A DNA stretch of 64,000 bases from Xanthostigma xanthostigma (taxonomy: Eukaryota; Arthropoda; Insecta; Raphidioptera; Raphidiidae). Location: assembly GCA_963575645.1 (NCBI GenBank), contig OY754464.1, positions 74,994,948 to 75,058,947 on the forward strand, given 5' to 3'. The notes under the pieces are model-generated. The model had not been told where the DNA came from. It did no database searches and saw only the letters and a program-made list of their open reading frames with translations. The position numbers and the translations under genes are program-made. Of this stretch, positions 55,492 to 64,000 are shown piece after piece (the first letter of the stretch is position 1; each line of letters starts with the position of its first letter).

Positions 55492-56198
55492 TCTATACTA
55501 ATATATAAAGCTGAAGAGTTTGTTTGTTTGTTTGGATGAACGCGCTAATCTCAGAAACTACTGGTTCGAATTGAAAAAAAATTGTTTTTGTTGGATAGCT
55601 CATTTATCGATGAACGCTACGATCAATTGGAGCGGAACATCAATGAAAAATGTTGCAAGATGTAATTTAAAATTAGTCCGTCCGACAAATATTATCAGGT
55701 GAAATGCCTTAACTAAATATTGCAATATTAGCGCGTCACGGTCACAAGCCCGGATAGCGCAGTCGGTAGAGCGTAAGTCTCTTAATGACAGGGTCTTGGG
55801 TTCAAGCCCCACGTCGGCGAATATATTTTTATTTTTTTTATTTTCTACATTGCTTTCTTCTAAAGCTTACATTTCAGTTTTTTAAAATTTCATTACGACT
55901 AATTAAAATTAAATAAATTTAATTAATAGCTCATTTGAAAACTGTTACAACTATAGGAACCTATATAAAAATAATTTTCCTACAGTGTTTTCAATTAAAT
56001 GTTATATTAAAAGAAATTTATTACTTAAAAAGAGTATAAATACTGCTTTTTAACGACATAAACTTTTGAACAGTAACTCCGATCATTATGAAGTTTCGAC
56101 ACAACATTCACGTCGGTAAACTAAGATGAACCTGCGTACTCATGTCCCTCCCCCCATTCGTTCTTTTGCACCCGGGGGAAACCGGGCGGGACCACTAG
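55492..56198 (+). mobile_element. non-autonomous Helitron, 707 bp, complete ends, tRNA-Lys-like passenger
   Basis: A^TCTATACTAATATATAAAGC at the 5' end and GGGCGGGACCACTAG^T at the 3' end give both Helitron termini and the A/T target. A GC-rich imperfect hairpin (CACCCGGGGGAAACCGGGCG) lies just before CTAG. The interior contains a tRNA-Lys-like sequence (55748-55819) and AT-rich filler. No Rep/helicase. Confidence 0.92.
55748..55819 (+). pseudogene. tRNA-Lys(CTT)-like sequence inside a Helitron
   Basis: GCCCGGATAGCGCAGTCGGT, AGAGC, a loop CTCTTAA (anticodon CTT) and GGGTTCAAGCCCCACG follow tRNA-Lys closely. The anticodon stem no longer pairs. The Helitron at 61644-62233 has a related insert at the equivalent place. 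Confidence 0.8.
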
Positions 56199-56204
56199 TA
56201 CCTA

Positions 56205-56925
56205 TAATAGATACGTGCAAAAAATATAGTACACGTAGAACGTAATGCTATTATACTCGTGTGATTGTGTGATTCGTTTTAACATAATGTCGTACATAAG
56301 AATTGTGTTTACATTCTAGATACCTACAATTTCATTATTAATACTATACGTCAAAATTAGAATATTGTATCATCGTCTGTATTTATTTTAAGACATTAGT
56401 AAATCACTTAGTTAAACAAATTGAATTGTCGTTGTGATAAAAAAAAATGTCGAGGTAAAATTTTAATCGTATCATCTTCGTCTGTATTTAACTACATTTA
56501 TACTTTTCACGTTATAGAACGCTTATATAATATTTACAATTCGCGTTGCTGTTCACCTTTCCTGCGGGTACGGCAGGAAAATGATCAAAAAGAGGTTTAA
56601 TGTGTTGTACATATTTTCCGCAGGGCATGTTAAAATTACTATGGAAAATGAAATGGAAAAAATATGTTAACAAATATTGCTCAGACATAAATGTAAACAA
56701 TTTCGGTTCACAGATTTTATTATTGTCATTGTTTCAATTTCATGTTCACAAACGAAAATACTTTTCAAAACTGAAAAAAGTTTTTTGTTTTTTTTTTACA
56801 AAAATCTAAGAAAATTGTACAGCAACACTTCGACGAAGTGTAACTTGTCATGGAATGCAAGAAGTGAAAATTATGCAAATTTGCATATGTTCGGTAAACA
56901 ATCTGAAACACTTGAGCCAAGATAT
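56205..56925. other. no gene recognised
   Basis: A pair of frames near 56600-56810 has no domain; a T-rich run lies at about 56780. Confidence 0.5.
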
Positions 56926-56929
56926 TATG

Positions 56930-57840
56930 AAGTCCGACAAACAGTGATAGGTACAATACACTACATACGAAAAAATCTACATCTAAATGCTATAGGTTTT
57001 TCAAAAATCGTAAAATTATAAAGTTTTAAGGCGTTTATAGTTTTCGGAAAATCATATAAACCTTCGAATGGCCGTAATTTCCAAAGAGATATAGTCGTTT
57101 GCTTACGCTCATTTTCTCAATTCTCATTCTCAATTTAAAAAGTATATTAAAGAATTCGATTTTTGCAGTTTTTTCAAGGCCCCCTTTAAAAAATGAGATT
57201 TTTGACGAGAACCAGAATCTGTCGGAACTTTTGCAAAATCAGCATGCTTATAGAAAAAAACAGTGATACACTACACACTCATATATACGAAAAAAGACAA
57301 GTGTGCTTTAGACCACACGACTAAAGTAAAACTTCTTCCTGCCATAATTTGTTATTATTCACCCGAAAATTCACAAAATATAAACTTTAAAATGAATTTA
57401 CAATTTTATTCACTTTAAACGTAGAATATTACATAAAGATAATGAAAACAAAAGTAATATTACGTTGCAACGTTGTCACTGGCACGTAAAGAGTAATGTT
57501 TATATTTTTGGCCACCTGATGGCGCCAAGTGTGTGTCATTCTATTGTTTATGCTGCTTATATTTTCGGCCGCCTGATGGCGCCAAGTATGTGTCATTCGA
57601 CTGTCTCTCTTTCTATCTTCACTAACTTATATCTCCCTCTCAACTTCCGTTCGCCTCGCCCGATCACGCACCGTTCGCCTCGTCCGATCACGCACCTTCC
57701 GTCAATGCTTTCGTCAGGCATACTCCCCAAGTCAAGCGTGCCTAAAGAAGTTTTACTTCAAAAATTTAGATCTTAATGCCATAGGTTTTTCAAAAAGCGT
57801 AAAATAATAACGTTTTGAGGTCAACGCCATTTTATTACAT
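56930..57840 (+). repeat. direct duplication interrupted by family B
   Basis: ATGCTATAGGTTTTTCAAAA (about 56988) and ATGCCATAGGTTTTTCAAAA (about 57775) start corresponding blocks, followed by CGTAAAAT and AAAGTTTTAAGG / AACGTTTTGAGG. The second block is split from its upstream CGAAAAA by the family B copy. Confidence 0.65.
57298..57768 (-). mobile_element. repeat family B, complete-looking copy
   Basis: Starts with the terminal hairpin GTGTGCTTTAGACCACAC, then AAGTAAAACTTCTTCCTGCC, the GGCCACCTGATGGCGCC minisatellite and a duplicated CCGTTCGCCTCG block. Ends AAAGAAGTTTTACTTCA. Confidence 0.8.
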
Positions 57841-57844
57841 GGTA

Positions 57845-58592
57845 CATAATTATTATTTTAAATTGACGTCGATATCAAAACTTTATTATTTTACACTTTT
57901 TGGTGGAGTTTTTTAAAGGAGGTTCGATTTTTGTCAAAGTTTTATTCTGTTATCGATATCGAACAGTGTCGAGGATAATATGCAGTGATGACGGTTCAAA
58001 TAACGTCTAGAGTTTTTACATTATTTTAGTAAAGGTACAGAAAGGAAATCCTACGACATTAGGGCGCGTTATTCAGTTAAAAAGGTAAGCTCTTGGGGAT
58101 TACCCGGGCTATCCTTGATTTGTTATTTTTGTTACCATATGTATGGTACAGAGCACGAACAAAAAGAAAATTTTATGAAAATTTTGGCTTTATTCAATTT
58201 TCTTACCGCGTACTTAAATTCGCCAAACTTATAAAAATATTGATGGCTTGGTGGATATCTGGAAATAGAATTTAACAAAAATCCTTCCAAGACTAGCATT
58301 TTATAGAATGCAAATTTATACGAATGAACTAAAAATGTGAAAAAATGGCGATTTTTTTGGAAATTTGATGACGCTACAACACATCGTCAAAATATCCTGC
58401 GCATTTTCGAATTGTTACATCTTATATGATTTCTCCAATTTCGAACCCCCGTTACATCCTTTTGGGTGTTTAATTGTAAAAAATGTGTTCATAACGACAC
58501 CTATACGTCATAATAACTATCTGTGTGCCAAATTTCAGCAAATCGGTCCAGTGGTTTGAGCTGTGCGTTGATAGATCAGTCAATCAATCACG
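57845..58592. other. no gene recognised
   Basis: Short frames without domains; AT-rich. Confidence 0.55.
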
Positions 58593-58600
58593 GTTTCAAC

Positions 58601-59281
58601 TAGCGATGCATCCGATACCGATATATCGGCGATACTTCGGGTTAGCCGATATATCGGTATCGACGATATTTTTATGATCGATTCAACGATACTTTTTAAT
58701 TTAAAAATGTAGTGTAAACGAGCGTGTTGTCTCGTCTATTTCGTTGCAAACGAGGCACGGACAATGCTCGGGGAAACCCCGTGTCTTGTTTCTCCCGCCG
58801 CTTTGGCCTCGCACTCGCATATCAGTAATATTTCGCTAGGTTGACATTTGACCGTTGTCGCGCTTAGAATTTGTCACACATTCGTTTTCTGGCGCAATGA
58901 CGTCTTATACCCAAACTTGAAAAAAATTGCGCCGAAGTACTTTAGTTTCCAAATGAGTTCTGTCGCATCTGAGAGACTATTTCCCAACGCAGGTCTTATG
59001 CAAACAGATTTGCGAAATCGCCCTTCTCCGCAAAACTTAAGATTACTTTGTTTTTTAAACAAAAGTCTTATCAATGTTAATTTTAATTACTAAAATTTTT
59101 AATTATCTAATATTAACCTATGTCTCTACTTTTTATATTAATAAAAAAAATCTGACTTGTGATTTATTTATTATACCTTCATTTTTGAATTCACAATAAG
59201 CGTATCGGTATCGGTATCGTCGATATTTTTCTAAGAGTATCGGTATCGTATCGGCGAAAAGGCGTATCGATTGCATCCCTA
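58601..59281 (+). mobile_element. hAT element, 681 bp, with perfect 8 bp target duplication
   Basis: GTTTCAAC flanks both ends (58593-58600, 59282-59289). TIR TAGCGATGCATCCGATAC / TAGGGATGCAATCGATAC in inverse. Subterminal TATCGGTATCG repeats occur in both arms. The interior keeps the C-terminal domain of its transposase (58908-59090), so it is a deletion derivative. Confidence 0.93.
58908..59093 (+). pseudogene. hAT transposase C-terminal dimerisation domain (hATC) remnant
   Basis: The frame reads YPNLKKIAPKYFSFQMSSVA, then SERLFPNAGLMQTDLRNRPS and LRLLCFLNKSL, ending in a stop at 59091. The S-S-x-x-S-E-R-x-F-x-x-A-G...R-x-R-x-x-x-x-N...L-x-F-L-x-K pattern is the hATC dimerisation region. 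The BED finger and catalytic core are absent. The frame begins without a convincing ATG, so it is not a functional gene. Confidence 0.85.
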
Positions 59282-59289
59282 GTTTCAAC

Positions 59290-59766
59290 TAAGAATATTT
59301 TTTTAAAGAAAAATCCCGTATTTTGATGCTAGATTATTATTGTATGTTATAATGTATAAAGAAAGATGCTATTTTGAATTGTCGGATTATGATATTGCGC
59401 CTGACGGAGACAGGCTTAACCATTAGTTCAGAAATAAAGTTGTAGATTTTTTATTGGGTATTTGATGGCGCTACAACACTGCTTTGTTAAGATTCTAGCG
59501 TTCACTATAACACCGCTCACTTTGATAAGATACCATCTATCGGGTTAAGAGCGGCATCAGCTGCACTTAAAACATTAACGCACTTCTAAACAGCCAATGG
59601 AAGCAAAGCCGCAATATATTGCATAACCCAGCCTTTCTTAATAAATATTGTATCCTAGCATTAATGTTAAAGTGCAGAATATATGATGAGAAATGTTTCT
59701 ACATTTTTCGTGTAATAATTTGTTTTCAATGGTAAAAAAAATAATTGATCCTTCTTCAAGAAAGAC
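59290..59766. other. no gene recognised
   Basis: No domain or repeat end that I can support. Confidence 0.55.
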
Positions 59767-59774
59767 CACTAAAA

Positions 59775-60097
59775 ATAATTTTTCTTCATACCTCGATCGA
59801 AAGTACATACTTTCGGCATCAATTGTAAGGCAGAAAGTCTAACATTTACGAATTGGTGGGATTACACGCACTGATGCGGGAGGTACGTACGTTCGAGCGG
59901 CAAAAATAGCCGATCAACTGTTGTTTAGATTTCGTTTCCATAGCAACCCTATTGCATTTTAGCTAATAGTCGCGAACAGCTCTCATTCGTGTTTTTACGT
60001 ATAATCTCAAAGATACTTGCTTGGAATTTATCTGTGTTTCTATGGAATTAATTAATGTATTTAATAAGCGTACTCACGACCGAGGTATGAAGAAAAA
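59775..60097. mobile_element. TIR element, about 320 bp
   Basis: TTTTTCTTCATACCTCGATC at the left and its inverse (CGACCGAGGTATGAAGAAAA) at the right. Non-coding. It abuts the hairpin at 60098-60200. Confidence 0.75.
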
Positions 60098-60200
60098 TAG
60101 TATACACCACAAGGGCCGAAAGTTTGATATTCTTGCACTGAGCGTCATGGCGCGCAGTGCAAGAATATCACACTTTCGGCCCTTGTGGTGTAATATACTA
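60098..60200. repeat. near-perfect hairpin, 103 bp
   Basis: Arms of about 47 bp (TACACCACAAGGGCCGAAAG, ATATTCTTGCACTG) flank a short GC-rich loop. Close to the size of a precursor hairpin, but nothing shows it is transcribed. Confidence 0.85.
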
Positions 60201-60309
60201 TTTATACCTTAATAAAAATTCTTGTCACGAAAAAATGTCAGTCATTAACTTTTTAAAATGGACATAGAAATTGGAATCGACTCACATGCATACCGATTTG
60301 TGAGATATT

Positions 60310-60735
60310 AATAATAATAATAATAATGCGTTTGACGTCCGTTTCTCGACTTTATGTCATAACAGACGCCATTCGCACCATTACTATTTTTTTTTCTACC
60401 ACACTTCCCGTTATTTTCTATAATTTTAAAACTTCAACTTAATTAATAGCAATGGGCCAATGAAGGAATTTTTAGAAAATTGGGATAAGGTAGGCAAATT
60501 TTAAGTTTGACAGGTAATCGACCATGGCCTTAAATAAGGAACCATCTCGATATTTATCTGGAATTGTTGAGGGAAACCATTGAAAACCTCAACAAGATGG
60601 CCGGTACAGGAATTACCGTTTCTCGGCGAGAGGCAGTGGGAAAAACTCCCAGCCACAACTGCCACCGCCGGGATTCGAACCCGATACCTTCCGAATGCGA
60701 GTCTAGTGCTCTCACCGCTACGCCACCCCGCTCGA
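60310..60735 (-). mobile_element. SINE A, full-length tRNA-derived SINE with perfect target duplication
   Basis: A 16 bp duplication (CGATTTGTGAGATATT) flanks it at 60294-60309 and 60736-60751. On the minus strand: tRNA-like head (A box TGGCGTAGCGGTGAGAGC, B box GGGTTCGAATCCC), the conserved GGCCATCTTGTTGAGGTTTT domain, a 250 bp 3' body, and an (ATT)n tail. The tail presumably serves recognition by a partner LINE. The clean duplication marks it as young. Confidence 0.93.
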
Positions 60736-60754
60736 CGATTTGTGAGATATTTTC

Positions 60755-61316
60755 ACATCGAAACTTTCCACATTTTCATAACTGACGTTTTTTAACGCAT
60801 CACTGCCTTAATATGCGTCATCCTGTACTTGTACCCGGTATCCTGTACCTAAACGTACCTAATATAATCTAGTTTTCCTTTGGGTACAACAGAAGTACGC
60901 TTTAAGCCACCTATCTGCGGGAATGACAATGTATCAACATAATCCTGCAACCGGTAGCCGCTGCACAGAAAGATTGTACAATACTATATAATCTCCATCT
61001 TTCTCTTTTACGCGCACAGGTATAAAAGCAACCGATAGTCGTCTCTGTCACTCTTATTCGATGACTGTACCCAAATCTAATCCCATACTAAACGTGAGCT
61101 AATCACGAACTGAGCTATCTATATACGTAGACGAAGAATGAACGATATTGGAACAACTTTATATTGTATAGTTGAATATGTTATTATGAAAGCATACTGA
61201 AAGAAGTGTCTTCAAAACTTTCGCGTCCTTATCTTTTTATTTTGTATGCTACATAACAAGGGATAACGTATGCAATTTGGGATATTTATATTTTTATGAT
61301 GCAGCAGACATGTATA
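60755..61316. other. no gene recognised
   Basis: A TATA-like GGTATAAAAGCAACC lies at about 61020, with TCTGTCACTC about 30 bp on. This is only suggestive of a promoter, and no open frame follows. Confidence 0.4.
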
Positions 61317-61318
61317 AA

Positions 61319-61605
61319 GCGGCCTACACACCTTGATGTTAGCTGCGATGCAGGCATCGACTCATATGTTTCATGATGCAAGTAGCAGTGTGTGTAGTAG
61401 TGAATCACGTATTTGGCATCAGTTGCAGCTTGCAGCAATTCAGAGTCTGAAAACCCATTTTGGTCGGCGAGCCACGACACCGGTGATGCTGATGCAAGTT
61501 TCAGCGTGTATAGAATTGCGTCGTTGCCAAGACGATATTAATTTATTCTCCCGCGCCATTTTAGAGGTTACTTTATTGTTTGTGTGTGTAAATTCCATGA
61601 TGGAA
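61319..61605. mobile_element. TTAA-type TIR element, left part of a second copy
   Basis: Starts GCGGCCTACACACCTTGAT, followed by GCTGCGATGCAGGCATCGAC. It matches the element at 52400-53041, in reverse order internally, up to ATTCCATGATGGAAA, where Helitron sequence replaces it. Confidence 0.8.
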
Positions 61606-62233
61606 AACAAACAAACAAACAAACTTTTCAGCTTTATAATATACTAGCGGTCCCGTCCGGTTTCACCCGGGTGTAAAAAAACGAATGGGGAAGGGAGGAG
61701 TATGAGTACACACATTCATTTAGTTTACCGAGATGAATGTTGTGTCCAAATTTCATGATGATCGGAGTTACCGTTCGAAAGCTTTTGTCGATAAAAAGCA
61801 GTATTTATACTTTTTTAAACTAATATATTTTTTTGTATTAATTAAATAAAATTTAAATGTAAGCCTTAGAAGAAAGCAATGTAGAAAATAAAAAAAAAAT
61901 ATAAAACATTTTCGCCCAACGTGTGGCTTGAACCCACGACCCTGATATCGACAGTCGCATGCTCTACTGATTGAGCCATCCGACAATGTGCACGCACAAC
62001 CCTGATATTTAGTTAGTGCATTTCACATGAATAGAAGCTTATTTTTGAGATACATTTTGCAACATTTTTCATTAATGCTCCGCTCCTAATGGTCGTAGCG
62101 TAATATTATATAGCCTATAGCCTTCCTCGATAAATGGGCTATCCAACAATTTTTTTTTTTAATTTGAACCTGTAGCTCCTGAGATTAGCGCGTTCAAACA
62201 AACAAACTCTTCAGCTTTATATATTAGTATAGA
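61606..62233 (-). mobile_element. Helitron, complete, followed head-to-tail by a second Helitron start
   Basis: On the minus strand TCTATACTAATATATAAAGC (from 62233) runs to CCGGACGGGACCGCTAG (61644-61647). It is followed at once by TATATTATAAAGCTGAAAAG and TTTGTTTGTTTG, a second 5' start lacking its first bases. The interior holds a tRNA-Lys-like piece (61913-61984). Confidence 0.88.
61913..61984 (-). pseudogene. tRNA-Lys-like sequence inside a Helitron
   Basis: On the minus strand GTCGGATGGCTCAATCAGTA, GAGCATGCGACT and GGGTTCAAGCCACACGTTGG follow tRNA-Lys. The anticodon loop is altered (GTCGATA region), so it is not a working tRNA. It sits at the same place as the insert at 55748-55819. 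Confidence 0.75.
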
Positions 62234-62444
62234 TTAGTATAGATATAAGAAAAAAATACTCTAATTTACATAAATAGCTTATGTGCCAAGCGGCCGAAAG
62301 TTGGGACGACATGGTTTTTTTACGCGCCAGCTTATTGAACTCATGTTTTAACTATGACTTTTTCACCAGGGAAAGGACAGAAAACATTTTTTCAATTATA
62401 TATAAATTACGGCTTTTATGTTTTTCTTATACAGGTGACCGGTA

Positions 62445-63825
62445 ATTGCTCGTATTCCTCTCGGGAGAAGACACTATGACTAATTTGGAATGATTTAACC
62501 TCTATCACTTGGGGGTCGGAAATGCGTCATTTTCAAGAAAATCAACTTCGATTTTATTTTTACAATAATCCGAATTTTGGGAGTTAAAAATTAAAAAAAA
62601 AATATTCTCACATTTTGGCCTGATTTTTTCCATGATATGATAGCTTACTAATTGACCAACCTTCCTAAAGCTAAAATCCACGAAATTTATTGTTGGATTT
62701 TATGTTGTGTGTTAAAACTTACAATAAATTAAAAAAATTGGTTGTCTGTAAAGTCGGTTTACGGACGATAGTTTTACGTGATAACGTATTCCGTAATACA
62801 TAACCTAAATTTATATAATAATTATAATAATTCGAATCTATGATATTGCATCTTTCGCTTCAAATTTAGGTAAATTTTATTTAGTAGAATAATAAAACAC
62901 TATAAAAAGTACACTATTATTATATAAAAAACAACTATGGCATGTATCTCTTTTGCGCATGCGCCGATTTTCCCCAAAAAATTTACAAAAATTTCTAGTA
63001 AAAATAGATAGAGTAAAAACCGTTTTAAAAACTATATTATTATTATATAAAACATCATTATAAGAGATATATTCTTTTACGCATGCGCCGATGTTCCCCA
63101 CAAACAATAGGCCACTTCATATTTGCATATCAAACATCTTCCCAAAATTTGGTTTCAAACCGCTTATCCTTGGTGTCGGAATGATAAGAAATGTCAAAAG
63201 TGACGTTTGCAACTGTCAAAGTATTATGTTCTAATAATAATTAGTTATTCCAATACTTAACTTAGAAGGCGTTGCATTTCACAAAATACTAATGTCAAAA
63301 AATGGAATTAAACATTAGAAATGCAGCCGTTTTCATGTTAAGACAAGACATACGTTATCTTCTAATTTCCATGTACGGCAAACAAAGACGACCGACCGCG
63401 TCGCGCCATGCATTAGACAACATTGCATTTATACAGCTATTTTTCTATATAAATTTGTATAAAAAAACTGTTTAGGCAAATTCTGTTATACGAAATCTAT
63501 GTAAAATGTTCTCCTCTTTCGTTTAAGACTGGTTTCAAACCGATCTGATTTACATTGAGCGAGAAATTAGCAAAAAGCACGCACAGGGTCAGGCGGAACG
63601 TTACGCGTTACGAACGTTAGGAACGTTACACTTTTTCGTGCATGCAGCCGGTGTTTCATCATTTATAAGATTGGTGATTCATCAATTTATAAGACGTTAT
63701 CACGTCAAAAAAAATAAAATAAAAATTCTTCACAGAAATGTCATCATAAAAAAATAACACATTTCCGACCCCATATTTTCTTCTCCCGAGAGAAATACGA
63801 GCAATTGCCGGTATTGTGTATTACG
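62445..63825. mobile_element. TIR element split by a family A insertion
   Basis: GACCGGTAATTGCTCGTATT at the left pairs with CGAGCAATTGCCGGTATTG in inverse at the right; CTCTCGGGAGAAGA / TTCTCCCGAGAG also pair. The family A element 62738-63706 lies inside. Same family as 16181-16580. Confidence 0.8.
62738..63706 (-). mobile_element. repeat family A, largest copy (969 bp) containing family C sequence
   Basis: Ends as in the other copies. The interior carries two minisatellite units (GCGCATGCGCCGATTTTCCC at about 62956, GCATGCGCCGATGTTCCCC at about 63081), the GGTGTCGGAATGATAAGAAA block and AAAACTGTTTAGGCAAATTC. This shows that the C body and minisatellite are the interior of a long A element. 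Confidence 0.85.
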
Positions 63826-64000
63826 AAAATATTAGGGAAAAAAATATTTTCTAATTTATCATAGTAAAGATAATACCTATGAAATGTGACCCAACTGTAC
63901 CATACGCCCTTTTGATAATAATATCAACTCTCATATCAAGACTATATCAGCTCCCCTACTCTTATAAATAACTCAATGATTATAATGACTGTTGCATTTG

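Noticed and set aside
55748-55819. Functional tRNA-Lys gene
   Set aside because: The anticodon stem does not pair, and the sequence lies inside a Helitron with a related decayed copy in another Helitron.

Overview
The window is AT-rich, non-coding-dominated DNA of a eukaryote, almost certainly an insect. Three things point to this: Helitrons of the TCTATACTAATA...CCGCTAG type, insect-style tRNA-derived SINEs, and hAT, Tigger/pogo and Ginger-like DNA transposons. A lepidopteran or hemipteran is my best guess from the Helitron ends and from a repeat containing ACCGACTTCAAAAAAGGAGG at about 47.2 kb, but the sequence alone does not settle this. There is no operon, rRNA, CRISPR array or intact transposase. 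The only stretch that looks like a host gene is one short coding exon at 6972-7059: ATG, a signal peptide, then a splice donor. If that gene runs rightward, much of the window could be its first intron.

The rest is a dense, nested mosaic of mobile DNA. 0-8.5 kb holds Helitron pieces, small terminal-inverted-repeat (TIR) elements, tRNA-like SINE fragments, the signal-peptide exon and a broken BEL/Pao fossil. 9.4-13.5 kb holds an 0.8 kb TIR element, then an interspersed repeat running into three successive minisatellites (about 130, 119 and 90 bp periods). 13.8-19.2 kb holds SINE and Helitron fragments and several MITEs. 19.7-24.9 kb holds two hAT elements, LINE ends, a palindromic element and a 0.6 kb hairpin. 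25-34 kb holds transposase fragments, a palindrome-built element inserted between AAA and TTT with no target duplication, a 2.1 kb TIR element and another hAT. 34-43 kb holds palindromes, LINE ends, a 1 kb hAT and a Tigger element. 43-54.5 kb holds hammerhead-bearing inverted repeats, a pair of about 480 bp near-identical repeats, and a Ginger-like element with 219 bp TIRs nested in another repeat. 55-64 kb holds Helitrons carrying tRNA-Lys-like passengers, a hAT with its C-terminal dimerisation domain, a full-length SINE with a perfect 16 bp target duplication, and nested TIR elements.

The most interesting signal is a set of eight type-I hammerhead-ribozyme-like motifs at six loci (198-236, 24466-24797, 31704-31866, 43651-43694, 44094-44133, 54258-54304). 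They share a self-complementary ACGT where stem III should be. Most lie beside or inside long inverted repeats, two of which have perfect 49-52 bp arms. This layout recalls the dimeric hammerheads of Penelope-like elements and retrozymes, here packaged in short non-coding foldback units. A second theme is elements built from runs of palindromes (3.43, 20.8, 24.6, 28.1-28.6 kb).

Insertion order can be read in several places from empty sites and target duplications, so the window works as a record of layered transposition rather than as a set of cooperating genes.
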